Part shown: positions 22,436 to 33,624 of the stretch, piece after piece
Position numbering within the stretch: the stretch's first letter is position 1
Layout: the number at the start of each line of letters is the position of its first letter
From: Ananas comosus
Lineage: Eukaryota; Streptophyta; Magnoliopsida; Poales; Bromeliaceae
Direction: 5' to 3'
Assembly: GCF_001540865.1 (NCBI RefSeq)
Contig: NC_033627.1
Coordinates: forward strand, 4,803,581-4,867,580
DNA length: 64,000 nucleotides
Translations under genes and position numbers: made by a program
The notes under the pieces: model-generated
Told to the model about the DNA's origin: nothing
Databases searched by the model: none
What the model saw: only the letters and a program-made list of their open reading frames with translations

Positions 22436-22840
22436 GTTAAATGTATTTATATCTCTGAAAATATAGTGAATTGCAATATATCCCTATAAAGTTCAACTTT
22501 TATATATTGTCCTTACAAATGTTTTAATATTTTCAAATATGTTTCTCTGGCTTATTACCGTTATACAACTGTTTATATTTTAAGTGAAATTTTAATTTTG
22601 CCATTACAAATATATCCCTCCAAAAGTTAGAAGGGTAAAAATGTCAAGTTATCTCATAAATTAATCAGAATTAAGTATTTAATCTATGATTTATTAAAGT
22701 TTTCTAGCGGATTCTAACGGTAGAGACATATTCGAAAATATTATAATTGTTATAAAAACAATATATAAAACTTGAATTTTATAGAAATTTATTTATAATT
22801 TACTATGTTTACAGAAACCTGTATGAGATTAACCCTTTAA
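22436..22840. mobile_element. non-autonomous MULE derivative
   Basis: Both ends read inward as TTAAA-type starts followed by ...ACATAGT(G/A)AATT and ...TTTTATATATTG blocks. They are homologous to the right terminus of the MULE at 2090-2231. It is about 405 bp with no gene. I could not find a matching TSD. Confidence 0.6.
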
Positions 22841-25800
22841 TGTCTTAGTACAAATTCAAAAAAATATTTCTAAAAGATAGAAGCCTCTTCGGCAAAAGTT
22901 GAGGGGCTAATAGTGCAATTAACACCAGAGATGGAGGTCCCTGAGCTTGTTGGTTTTTTACTTTTACAATCTAGTGTTTAATTTCAATTAAAAAAAAATG
23001 CATGGAGAGACCCTCAACTAATGCCTTTTTCTAGTGTCCCATTCAACTTTATTATTATTTTTTAATATCTTTTGGAAAATTCTCTTAGAAATATATATAA
23101 GGTATTCTCCGGGTAATTCAAATCGAAGTAATTTGATGTCTGACTCAGGCCTATATGACCGATCGATAGAGATACTCTAACACTCCACCTTCGTCATATA
23201 TTCCATATATCACATTAGATAGATATTATATTCATGAAATACGATTCACTTTCAAAATGCCTTGATGGTAGATGATGATGCTAGAACTTAGAATCTACTT
23301 TCAGTACAATATTATCTTAAAAATCGATCTAATAAACAATAGACAAAAAATATATTTAACATAAATAATTTTAGCTAATTATATTAGCAAGATAAAGCCT
23401 TTTGCTCTATCAAATTTACTCGTTTGAGTTATAAACTTAGTAAAATTTTTTAGTTTAACTAACTAGAATAACTTAGATTAAAAAGATAAAAACTAGAAGA
23501 GTCTCAATAAAGAAGAGGGTAAAGAGCTGAGGGGCGTTTTCAAAATCGACTAATGTTGAGGGGTTCTCCATTTATTTTTAACAATTAAGATTGACCTTAT
23601 TAACAGAGTATTTTGATTAATAATTAAGAAGTTCAAATTTGCAATATGAAATATATCAATTTAATGAAATATGAATTTTTTCTCAAACTCGATGAAGTTG
23701 AAAACTTTGTTAAATTTAACCACTCCTACAGAGATTAATTATTTTATTATTTTAACTTATTTTGCTAAGAAATAATTGGCGTGACTAAGTTGGATAGAAT
23801 TATGAATAAATTTGATAAGAATCCTAATTTATATGACTAAAATTAATTAATTTTAACATAATAAAAGAATTTTAAAAAAGTGTTAGTAAACAAATTTATA
23901 AATCCAGGGTTGTTTCAAAATTTTCTATAGTTGAGGGGTGCTTCAAGTGTTTTTGCCAATTTAAATATTTAATTTGACCTCTTTAGCCGCGTACTCTGAT
24001 TGACTTGAAAAACCAAGAGCCGGCGAAGAACGCGAGTTTTCCGCTGGACCGGGGCCACGAATTGGGGAAATCGTTCCATGGACCGCATCCATGGACCGCC
24101 GTCTATGGACAACTACTTCACGGGGACCCATCATCATCAGGATTCAGGAGAAATGGTTACAAGTCTCTGATAATAAAATGCTGCGTTAGTGTTGACACCT
24201 AATTTTTAGATCGAGACGTGAACGAACGAATTCGGAGAAAACACGTGGGGATCGCCGAAAAAAGGATTTGGTAAAGGGGTTTTGCTTTGGTTAAGATTTT
24301 GAAAAAAAAAAAAAAGATTTTGAAATGAGACATACCGAAGATCATTGCAGTAAAAGCTTCAGCAACGCTTAACAATTCGAGTTAGGATCGCCTGAGAAGT
24401 TTTTTTTTTTAAAAATAAATAGAAAATGCCCGAAAAGTCTACAAAAAGATGCACAATTAGGAAATACTTAAGAACGTATTTGGTTTTATCTTACCAGGAT
24501 TACTATATTTGATTCATACACTCTGTGATCTGGTCATTAATGTAACATTTCAGAGATGAGGATTACTTTAATAACATTACCGAACAGAAATGATTTTTTT
24601 GTTTTACTGATTACTGGTTATCTTGTATGTTACTTAAAATTACAAGTTTCTCCCTCAAATTTCTCAAATAATTTGATTCAAAAATCTCAGATTTTGATTT
24701 AGAAATCTTAGAAATTTAATTATATCAAAAAAATCTATAATATTATATAATGCGAATCAAATGGGTCCGCCCCTATAAATAAAGCGAGTTATCTCGCGAA
24801 AATCATTCTGACTACAGCTAATTCCTCATTACAACTCATTAAGGCTACTCCGCATGCGAGACGAAGTGTACAAATCGTAGAGCGACATGTGTCCAACCAG
24901 CAGTTAACCCTCGAATACTTAACGTACCGTTTGGTTCGGGTATAAACAAGAACTAGCTATTACAGGGATAGGTACAAGTATGGGAATAGGAAAAATAGCG
25001 TTTGGATGAAAATTGGGTTGTTCCCGAGGATAAGAAAAATATTAGGAAGTGTTATATAGAAAATGGAGGTGTTGGTGGGGATAACCGAGAACTACTATTC
25101 TCGAGTAAAAAATTAGCGTTTGGGTATAAAGGGGGGGATAAGGGCCTATTCCTATCCCTATTCCCTAAATATATATATTTAATTAATAAAGAATAATATT
25201 TTGAATATTTTTTATATTCATTAGTTTCTTATGTTTGAGTCGAAGGCTTTTCATAAACTCTAAAATTCCGATGAGATTCGAACACAAAACTTTCTTACTC
25301 TTCTGTATCAAGTAAAACAAGTATGTAGAAATTGAGAGATGAGGAGCACTGCAATCAACATATTTAGAATAGATATTATATTTGGTCTTCAATTTTTCGA
25401 AATGAGATAAATTGTCTCGTAAGTGAAATATATTATCTTACAAAATCACATAATATCAAAGCATATTAGGAAGCCAAAAAAAAAATCCTTTCAATCATAC
25501 AAAAATATTGCTATATCAAATAAACTATCACTGAATAACTTATTCTGACACTTAAACAAGATCTGAAAATTTAAGCGATTAGAAAAATATAATTTTTAAC
25601 ATTTTATAGTCAATATTATATAAGATAAAGATTTATTTTGATTGGTTTATATAAGCAATCTTCTTAAATAGATAAAACTATCATAACAATGTAAAAAAGA
25701 AATCCTAAAAAATTTTATTGAGCGATTTTGGAGCTCAAAATCTTATTTTAACTTTTTGTCGGCAACTGAAGCAGCAGTGGTGAAGAACCTAATACTGCAC

Positions 25801-26288
25801 CAAAAAGTAGAAACGGAAACAATGAATGAGGCTAGTGTAATTGTATATTATTAGTTATAATATAATAATTTAGCTTATTAGCACTAATAATTCGTTGCAC
25901 TCTAAAACATCAGCTTATAATATTTAAGCTTAATTATTAATATTAAAGCCTCTATTTCTTATATATTCAATTATAAACGGTCAAAAGTGATAATCGTTAA
26001 CTCAACTGCAGCTTCTTGACTTCTCCTCAGCAGTAGATCAAATTAAACAATTTATTCAAAAGCGAATGTCGAATGTCGTCTCCACCACGGCAATTGGAAA
26101 TAGACTCAATGCAAACCACGTGCGTCACAAATCTAGTTTGCAAAGTTGGTATATATGAGTAACATGCGGCACCGATAACTTTATCTATCAGATAAGACCA
26201 GTGTGCAATTATAGAGCCAATTGAAAGAGCTGTGTAACAAGCTCTAATATGATAGATCGACACACACCTTAAGAAGAGTTTCGATTAG
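22841..26288. other. intergenic, unassigned old repeats
   Basis: No supported gene. Blocks around 22900, 23545 and 23930 share a TTGAGGGG motif and may be termini of decayed DNA elements. At about 24080-24110 a CCATGGACCGC unit repeats. At 24935-25160 a MITE-like end (TACCGTTTGGTTCGGG) resembles the complement of 10990-11070. The rest is AT-rich. Confidence 0.35.
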
Positions 26289-26485
26289 TTTTCATACGTA
26301 ATTTACCGATTGTTCCTAGAACAAGTGGCAAAGGACTTGATGGTTAGTACCCGATGTCCTAAGTTCGAATCCTAGCTAGTTGATTCACATTCCAGCTAAG
26401 TTTATTTCTAAATGAAATAAATTGAAGTGGATAACATGCTACCTATCTCTCAAAAAAAAAAAAAATTTTTTTTCATACATAATTT
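26289..26485 (+). mobile_element. tRNA-derived SINE, copy 3, with 16-bp TSD
   Basis: The body is about 26305-26469, with an A box (TAGAACAAGTGGC), a B box (AGTTCGAATCCTAG) and a poly(A) tail. TSDs TTTTCATACGTAATTT and TTTTCATACATAATTT differ at one base. The A-box change and the TSD mismatch suggest an older insertion than copies 1 and 2. Confidence 0.85.
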
Positions 26486-26868
26486 GAAGGTATTGTATAA
26501 ATTTATCAGTATATCAACAGCTCATAACTATTTCTTCTCGCACATTCGAAGCATTCAAGAGCATTAGTTATTTCGGACTACTATATATCCAAGACATGTG
26601 ATGACATTCATTTTAAGAGCAGGATTAGTGTACTGTGAGCTTTTATTTTGTCTGGGAGTTAAGGGCGTGGTCATTAAATACCAGAACAAGTGGGTACGAA
26701 GAGAACAAGTCTAATTAAGTAATGCAGCAGTAGTACATGCATTAATTCAACAACTTACCAGGCGAATTTATTTATGCCATTATTATAGAGATATATACAA
26801 GCATACTGCTCATTTATCAATTGCCCCATGCTCTTTGAAGTAAACAATATATATAGAGAGAGAGAGAG

Positions 26869-27405
26869 TGAGATTACTATACTTCTGGAAGCACGGAGCC
26901 TTTCCTGCTTTCAGGTTGTTTTCGATGTTGCGACTTTCGAATCGTCGATTCGCTCCATTAAACTTGATCTAGATTATTTGAAGTACCTAGAAAATAAATT
27001 TTACAATTTTTCGATATCATTTGCCTAGTGAACGAAGGGGCTCAAAATCAACGACTGAAAATAAAAATCATACAAAACATGATAAAATGACATTAAAATT
27101 TTAGATCAAGATATTGATCTTGTTTTATATAGTATAAAAAACTTTCTATCAAAATTTCATGCGATTTGGATATTTCTACACCGTTAAACTGGCAAACAGC
27201 TTACTACGACTATTAAAATCATTGATTTTGAGCCCATTCGATCACTAGGCAAATGATATCGAAAAACCATAAAATTTAATTTCTAGGTATTTCAAATACT
27301 CTAGATCAAGTTTAACGGAGCCGATCGACGATTCGAAAGTCACACCATCGAAAACGACCTAAAAGCATGAAAGGTTCCATACTTCCAAAAGTATTGTAGC
27401 CTCAC
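26869..27405. mobile_element. palindromic MITE B
   Basis: About 540 bp. The left arm (GAGATTACTATACTTCTGG...) is the imperfect complement of the right arm (...CCAAAAGTATTGTAGCCTC). It is bounded by TATATA/GAGAGA microsatellite on the left and CACACA/TATATA on the right. It is homologous to MITE A's arms. Confidence 0.65.
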
Positions 27406-27427
27406 ACACACTATATATATAGAACTA

Positions 27428-27637
27428 GGCTACTATGCTATTAATAGCACCAAGTCATTGGTGCAACCAAGTTTTTGGCCATTAGATTAAGAGATGTGCT
27501 GTTAGGATGATGTGGGCCCCCTAGGGTTGAGTAAGTGGTTGGTTGAATAGTATGATCTACCGGGTGAAAATGATTAAAAAGGTAGATCTAACGGCGAAAA
27601 ACTTGGTAGCACCAAGTGCTTCGTGCTATTAGTAGCC
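27428..27637. mobile_element. short palindromic MITE F
   Basis: About 210 bp. GGCTACTATGCTATTAATAGC at the left is complementary to GCTATTAGTAGCC at the right. Both arms also share ACCAAGT and CAAGTTTTT blocks. Confidence 0.6.
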
Positions 27638-27643
27638 GGACTA

Positions 27644-28165
27644 GAATACTATCGATAGCAAACGGGCTCCGTTGCCACCCATTTATTTTCGCTGATGGAG
27701 CCTTCAAATCGATGATCGGCACCGTTGAACATGATTTATACCACTTGAAGTGTTTAGAAATCAAATTTCATACATTTTCGTCATTGTTCTCTTATCCATC
27801 GAGTGAACACAAAAATAAACGGCTGAAAATGAATATTCTTTAAAAAATGATGATAGGAGTCTTGTAATCAAGATCAAGAGTATAGATCTTGTTTTAAATA
27901 GTTTACAAAATTTTCTAACAAAAATTCAATTGATTTGGATATCTTTACGCCGTTAAACGAGAAAATGCCTTATATCGACTATTAAAATTACAAATTTTGA
28001 AACCCTTTGATCATTAGGCAAATGATATAAAAAAGATTTGAAATTTGATTTCTAAACACTTCAAGTGGTATAGATCATGTTCAACGGTGCCGATCGTTGA
28101 TTTGAAGGTTCCATCATCGAAAACAAATGGGTGGCAACGGAGCCTGTTTGCTATCGATAGTATTC
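27644..28165. mobile_element. palindromic MITE C, TA-flanked
   Basis: 522 bp with ends GAATACTATCGATAGCAAAC and its complement, flanked by TA on both sides (27642-27643 and 28166-28167). The arms of roughly 180 bp are near-perfect complements, for example CCGTTGCCACCCATTT against AAATGGGTGGCAACGG. It would fold into a long hairpin if transcribed. Confidence 0.72.
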
Positions 28166-28194
28166 TAACTTCACTTTCTCTCTCTCTCTCTCTC

Positions 28195-28225
<31 letters not shown>

Positions 28226-28228
28226 TTA
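28166..28228. repeat. (CT)n-(TA)n-(GA)n microsatellite
   Basis: CTCTCT...TATATATA...GAGAGA joins MITE C to MITE D and is itself palindromic. Confidence 0.8.
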
Positions 28229-28760
28229 AGGTAGAATACTATTAGTAGCAAACGAGCTCCGTTGCCACTTATTTATTTTTAATGATGGAGATTCTAAATC
28301 GAATATCGGTATTATTGAACATGATCTATACCACTTGAAATATTTAGAAACAAATTTTCATATTTTTTCAATATTGTTCTTTTGTCCATCAAGTGGACAC
28401 AAAAATGAACGGCTGAAAATAAAAATTCTTTAAAAAGTGATGATAGAAATTTTGTAATCAAGATCGAGTGTATAGATCTTATCCTAAATAGTTTAAAAAA
28501 TTTTCTAACCAAAATTCAACTAATTTAAATATCTTTACACCATTAAGCATGAAAACGCCCTATATCTACTATTAAAATTTCAAATTTTGGAACTTTTTGA
28601 TCATTAGGTCAATAATGTTGAAAAAATTTAAAATTTGATTTTTACATACTTCAAGTGGTATAGATCATTCTCAACTGTGCCGATCATCGATTTGGAGGCT
28701 CCATCATAAAAAATAAATGGTTGGCAACGGAGCCTGTTTGTTACCGATAATATTCCAGCT
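28229..28760. mobile_element. palindromic MITE D
   Basis: About 530 bp and closely related to MITE C. It starts GTAGAATACTATTAGTAGC and ends with the imperfect complement ...GATAATATTCCAGC. It is more diverged than C. Confidence 0.68.
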
Positions 28761-28802
28761 CGACCTCTATATATATAGATAGAGAGAGAGAGAGAGAGAG
28801 TT

Positions 28803-29024
28803 GGGCTAGAATACTATTGATAGTAAAAAGTTCTTTTTGCCATCAAGTTTTTAGCCTTTGAATTAACTCATTTCATCATTTCTAATCATTGGATTAAATA
28901 TTATAACCCAGTAGGGACCACTCAACCCTAATGGACTAATATCATCCTAACCCTATAATTTCTCATCCAAGGGTTAAAGCTTGATAGTAAAAAGGGTCTT
29001 TTGCTATGAATAGTATTCCAGCTC
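28803..29024. mobile_element. short palindromic MITE E
   Basis: About 220 bp. GGGCTAGAATACTATTGATAG at the left pairs with CTATGAATAGTATTCCAGC at the right. (GA)n flanks it before and (CT)n(TA)n after. Confidence 0.62.
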
Positions 29025-29073
<49 letters not shown>

Positions 29074-29187
29074 CTAAATAAAATATTTATGCATCGAAAA
29101 ATTATTATCAATAACAATTTATTACTATTATTATCTATTATTTATTACTATATACTAAAGTGCATTGGACAGTCTTCTTTTATTGAC

Positions 29188-29401
29188 ATGTGTCCGGCTC
29201 CACTATTCGGTAGACCCGGTGCATCGTAGACTATTGATTGTAGACGTATAAATGGTCTATGGAAAAATCTTGGGTGCATCTGATTTATTCTTTTTCTACA
29301 TTAAAGGAGGGTTTGGGGATGACACGTGTTCCCCAAAACCCTCCTCTCTACTCTTTCCCTACCTATATATAGGTTTTAAAATTTTATATTATAAAATTTT
29401 A
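29188..29401. repeat. direct repeat, copy 1 (inside the Helitron)
   Basis: Copy 1 of a tandem duplication. It begins GTGTCCGGCTCCACTATTCG, carries TATATATAGG near its end and stops at the solo LTR. Copy 2 is at 30458-30672. Confidence 0.75.
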
Positions 29402-30442
29402 TATCACGCCCCGGATTACTCGTTTTTTCAGGCACGCCGACAAATTCGCTGTATACAAAGAAATTTTTTCTGTATACGAAACGATAGCTGTACTTGTACC
29501 TGTAATCATACAAAACTACAACTAGTAGTATAGAGCTGTTGATGAAACTGTAAACATAGGAAAATAAAAATTGGGTTCACTATACATACATAGTGACAAG
29601 ATACAACATCACTCGCTCGAGCGAGTATCTAACATCAGTATGTACATGAACAAAAAACCAAAGTTACCTGTAGTTGGTACTCCTCTAAAACAGCAGCATA
29701 ATTGGAAGGGATCTAGCTCGTGACTCTCTTTCCATGATCAGGGTCAGTAACAGCAGCAGCCGCAGAATATGGCTTTGCAAAAAGGGGTCAACAACTGGGT
29801 GTGAGAACTACTGTAAAAAGAAGTAGTTCTCAGTGGGTACCGCTGCCGACCTTAACGGCTCACCCACTAAGTTTACATAAAGTATGCTCAAGAATAGTAA
29901 AGAAAGTTGGAAAAACTCTACAGCTATATACCACTATACTGTCACTAACCAACACTAACTATTTGTAGATTTAATAATGCAATCTCTGACCCAATCTCAC
30001 TAGGGACCTGTCGAAACCCTAGAGAGAGAGAGAGAAAACAACAAATAAAATCTCCCTCTCTGTCTCTTCATACATATATACATGGTGGGGATAAGGGTGA
30101 AGTCCACGATGCATCAATTGACCAAAAGGCCCCTCACCTACCGTAGACTACCTATACCAGCTCGACGCCATACCAGTACCCAGCAGCAACAATCGCAACC
30201 CGAGAGCAGCATTTGGAAAATTCCTCTGGGGTATCGGTACTTCCCTGCGTGGTACCGGTACTCAATACTGACAACCTGTACTTTGCAGATTTCAGTATCA
30301 AAACCCTCCTCTTGCGTTTCACTGAATCCGTTTTGCGTCTATTTCACATCAAAACAACTCGGACTTGTTTCGACACTCTCCAGATGTGTCGGCAAGCCTT
30401 AGATGCTGAAATCTCACGGCTGCAGAACCCAAGGATAATACA
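29402..30442 (-). mobile_element. solo LTR, short variant, minus orientation
   Basis: A 1,041-bp LTR of the family seen at 3175-5398. The plus-strand left end is TATCACGCCCCGG (TG changed to TA) and the right end AATACA. Perfect 5-bp direct repeats TTTTA lie at 29397-29401 and 30443-30447. TATA (TACATATATACATG) is near 30071-30083. Palindrome copies lie upstream of it in sense: GTACCGGTAC at 30252-30261 and degenerate ones at about 30231 and 30170. It lacks about half of the longer LTR, by internal deletion. Confidence 0.8.
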
Positions 30443-30457
30443 TTTTAAATTTTGACA

Positions 30458-30672
30458 TAGTGTCCGGCTCCACTACTCGGTAGACCCGGTGCATCGTAGA
30501 CCATTGATTGTAGACATATAAATGGTCTATGAAAAAAACTTGGGTACATCCGGTTTATTCTTTTTCTATATTAAAGGATGGTTTGGGGATGACACATGTT
30601 TCCCAAAACCCTCCTCTCCTCTCTTTCCCTACCTTTTATATAGGTTTTAAAATTTTATACTATAAAATTTTA
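30458..30672. repeat. direct repeat, copy 2 (inside the Helitron)
   Basis: It matches 29188-29401 along its length with scattered substitutions. Without the solo LTR the two copies would be a simple tandem duplication, so the duplication is older than the LTR insertion. Confidence 0.75.
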
Positions 30673-31346
30673 AATTTTGGATACTGAAATTCTAATTTAT
30701 TCTTTAATTTTGGATATAAAATTTTAATTTTAAATTTTGGATATTCCCGAGCCAAACGCTACCTTAGAGTACTCCATTTTTTTTTGTCATTTATCTATTT
30801 TAAATCTAAATTTTAGAACAAATCACATCTAATTTCTTCACTTTGATGCTTAATTGTGCTAAATTTAGAAATTTTTTACAAAATTAAATATATGTTTATA
30901 CATTCTAAAAAAAATTATGAAGTCACTCAGTTAAAAACCTACGAATCAAGTAACTACTTTTTATTTTATTATAATATTTTTAATTCTCCATATTATTTGT
31001 ATGGGTTGACAAAAATGATGTGAATAAAATTAGAAGAATAAGAATTTAAAAAAAATACAAAAAAAGAACATGTATTTTTGAGCAAACTGGCCTAAGAGTA
31101 AGCATATTACAAATTTTTTCCTTTTGCTTTAGAAAATTTTGAAAATTTACGGAACCCTGAGAATTTAGATAGAAACTATCAAATTCCTAGAGATAAAATC
31201 TGTAATAAAATTTTATATTTTGTAATCAGATGTTGATACAAATATGTATTTAATAGATATATTTAATAAAAATATATAGTATATTTTATAAATAGAATTA
31301 AGAACATACCTGTCGTACCCGCCGCAATGCACAGGTACATTGCTAG

Positions 31347-31845
31347 TTGTGTCTAAGCAAGCATCTCTTTTGCACTATTTTCTTTCTCCTTTATTCAGAG
31401 TGAATTTAATTTTAGAAGGCAACTCAATGCATCTTCTTTATGAAAAATCTTGGAAAGAATGCCAGTTTTTTTTTTTTTTTTTTTTCCTTGCTCTTCTATG
31501 CCATGTAAAACAACACTTTGCCTTTAAGTAGAGATATAAAATGGGCCGGACAGCCCAGGCATGACTATGGGCCGGACTGAGGCATGTCGCGAGTACTGCA
31601 GCCTGCTATTTTGGGCCGTACTGAGCTGCTCCTGTTAGGTCTGTCGGCTTGGCACGGCCCTTTTCGAAGCGGGCATGGGTAGTGCTAGGCTGTGGTGCCA
31701 GGCTAGGAGGCAGCCCGGCACCGCCCATGCCCGATGGGAGAAGAAGGAAGACGGAAAAAAAGAGAAAAGAAGAAAGAAGTGAAAGAACAAGTTGGAGGGC
31801 AGAATACCACAGGAAAAAAAAACGAATTTATGGCATCATTTGCAT
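31347..31845. other. intergenic, GC-richer block, no gene
   Basis: The block 31541-31740 has repeated GGGCCG(G/T)AC, GGCATG and GCCCGGCACCGCCCATGCCCG-type words, as in hAT-like non-autonomous elements. I could not define ends. The short frame across it has no recognisable domain. Confidence 0.3.
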
Positions 31846-32190
31846 TTAAAATGTTAATTATATACAGTTTTATGTAAACATATTGAATAACAAATATATC
31901 TCTATATTCAACTTTTTATATTTATCTCTTCAAAGGTTCTAACGTTTTCAAATATGGCTCTACTATTAAGATCCGTTAGAAAATTATAGTTAACTATAGG
32001 TAAAATACTTAATCCTTGTTAGTAAATGAGATAAATTAACCATTTTATCTCTTTTATATTATTTGTGATGTCAGAAAAAAAGATAATCATTTAAAATTTT
32101 TAAGAGGATATTTCTTCATAATTCTAACAGTTGGGACTTTAGAAAAGATATATTTATGATGACAAAAATATCATTTCACTTAACTTCTGT
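31846..32190. mobile_element. truncated MULE-derivative copy
   Basis: The left end (TTAATTATATACAGTTTTATG, then TAAACATATTGAATAAC and TTCAACTTTTTATATTT) resembles the termini at 22436 and 2231. Internal blocks (CCGTTAGAAAATTATAG, TAGTAAATGAGATAAATTAAC) match the middle of that family. No right terminus is found. Confidence 0.45.
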
Positions 32191-32277
32191 TAAAAAATAA
32201 ATTGTTGCGTACACCCAATATTATTTGCACCGAATCTACTTTTTAATAATTAATATTGCAAAATCAAAATCTACTTT

Positions 32278-32317
32278 TATATATATGTGTGTGTGTGCGC
32301 GCGCACGCATGCGTGCG
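32278..32317. repeat. 40-bp alternating purine-pyrimidine tract
   Basis: (TA)n passes into (TG)n, then CG and CGCATGCGTGCG, with perfect alternation for about 40 bases. Such tracts favour Z-DNA. Confidence 0.7.
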
Positions 32318-33624
32318 ATTTATACCATGTAAAAAAAAACATATGTATGAAAAATTAAAAAATTGAAAACTCGCATCTATGAATCGATGTAAAAGTATTA
32401 TAAAGCTATAAAGTTTAGATGATGCCTATGGGTCAAATGTGTTAGGCACTGTCCTAAAAATAAAATTATTCCTCCACATGCGAATCTTTGACAATCACTT
32501 CTAGTGATATAATGATCACAAGCTACTCCGTGGGAACATATTCAAGATAATGCATGTGAACCAAAACTTTTTTTTTTTTGAGATCTAGCAAATAGAGTAA
32601 AGTTTAAAGAATTAGTAAAGCTCAATAGAGTAAAGCACTTTTATTGTAATAAAAGTTTTTATTTAATAAGAGGCATAAATATGATTTGATTGTCTATGGT
32701 AGAATGTCTATTTTCTCATTTGGAGTTAAATCGTTAGATTTGATTTTTTTTTTTTTTTTTTTTTTTTTTCCATCTAAGTAATTGAGTGTGTGAGCAAATG
32801 TCATAACAGAATAACCAAAAGTGGGGTATTCAGAGCATCTCTCTCTTTTATTAGAAATTGCCCATCAATTCAATCCCAGGATTTATTAGCTTTCCTGACC
32901 AAACAACATTACAATATTGAGTAGTCACTAGTGGAAGTGTTCCTTCGCTTTTAAAATGGCAAGTGCATCATCTTGTACTCTCAGCATTGGTCAGGCGAAG
33001 ACTAAGCAGAAGAGACTTTCAAATCAACCAAGCGTCTATTTGTTTTAGTATAAGTGAAGTGATAGAACTCAAATTTCATCACATTCGTTATTTGTTTTGG
33101 TGTAAGTAAAAAATATAATATAACTTAAGTTACGTTAGACCTCCACTTCACCTATCCTCGACTTTTTATTCTAAAGTGCCGAACTTGACTTCCGCCACAC
33201 TCAACCCCCTCTAAAAAATTTATTGAATAGTAAAATCTAAACTCTATTTTCTTTATAATGGGTTAGAATTATCTTATTTATAATAAATTAGGATTACTTT
33301 TAAATGATAATAAAAAATTTAATTATATAATAGGTTAAATTTTATAGCGGTAAATTTATTATTATATTTAAGAGATAACGAGATCCACTTATTTACATCA
33401 AAACAAACAACGAAATTCAAAAAACTAATTTTACCAGTATCAAGTTATATCGAAACAAACAGAAAAAGTAATTAAATTTAACTTTCAGACTGTACGAGTT
33501 ACGTCAAGACAAATAGCAAAAAAATAATCACAATTCAGAAAAACTCAAACACTATTGCATTTGACTTATGTTGGATTTACAGATTCGTCAATCCAAACGG
33601 CCCCTAAAAGAAAAGAAAAAGTTC
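32318..33624. other. intergenic, no gene seen
   Basis: AT-rich sequence with a poly(T) run at about 32740-32770. The part 33030-33607 ends in CCAAACGGCCCCTAAA, a MITE-like terminus, but I found no matching left end. Confidence 0.35.

Larger units (their letters stand above)
29134..31346 (+). mobile_element. non-autonomous Helitron, carrying a solo LTR
   Basis: The 5' end TCTATTATTTATTACTATAT(ACTAAAG) and the 3' end, with hairpin ACCTGT...ACAGGT followed by ACATTGCTAG, match Helitron termini. The insertion lies between A (29133) and T (31347), as expected. Inside are two direct copies of about 230 bp (from 29188 and 30458) beginning GTGTCCGGCTCCACTA, with a solo LTR at the first/second copy boundary. 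There is no Rep/helicase gene, so it is non-autonomous. Confidence 0.62.

Noticed and set aside
24005..24202. 65-residue frame starting near CCATGGACCGC repeats
   Set aside because: No recognisable domain; the sequence looks like repeat-derived DNA.
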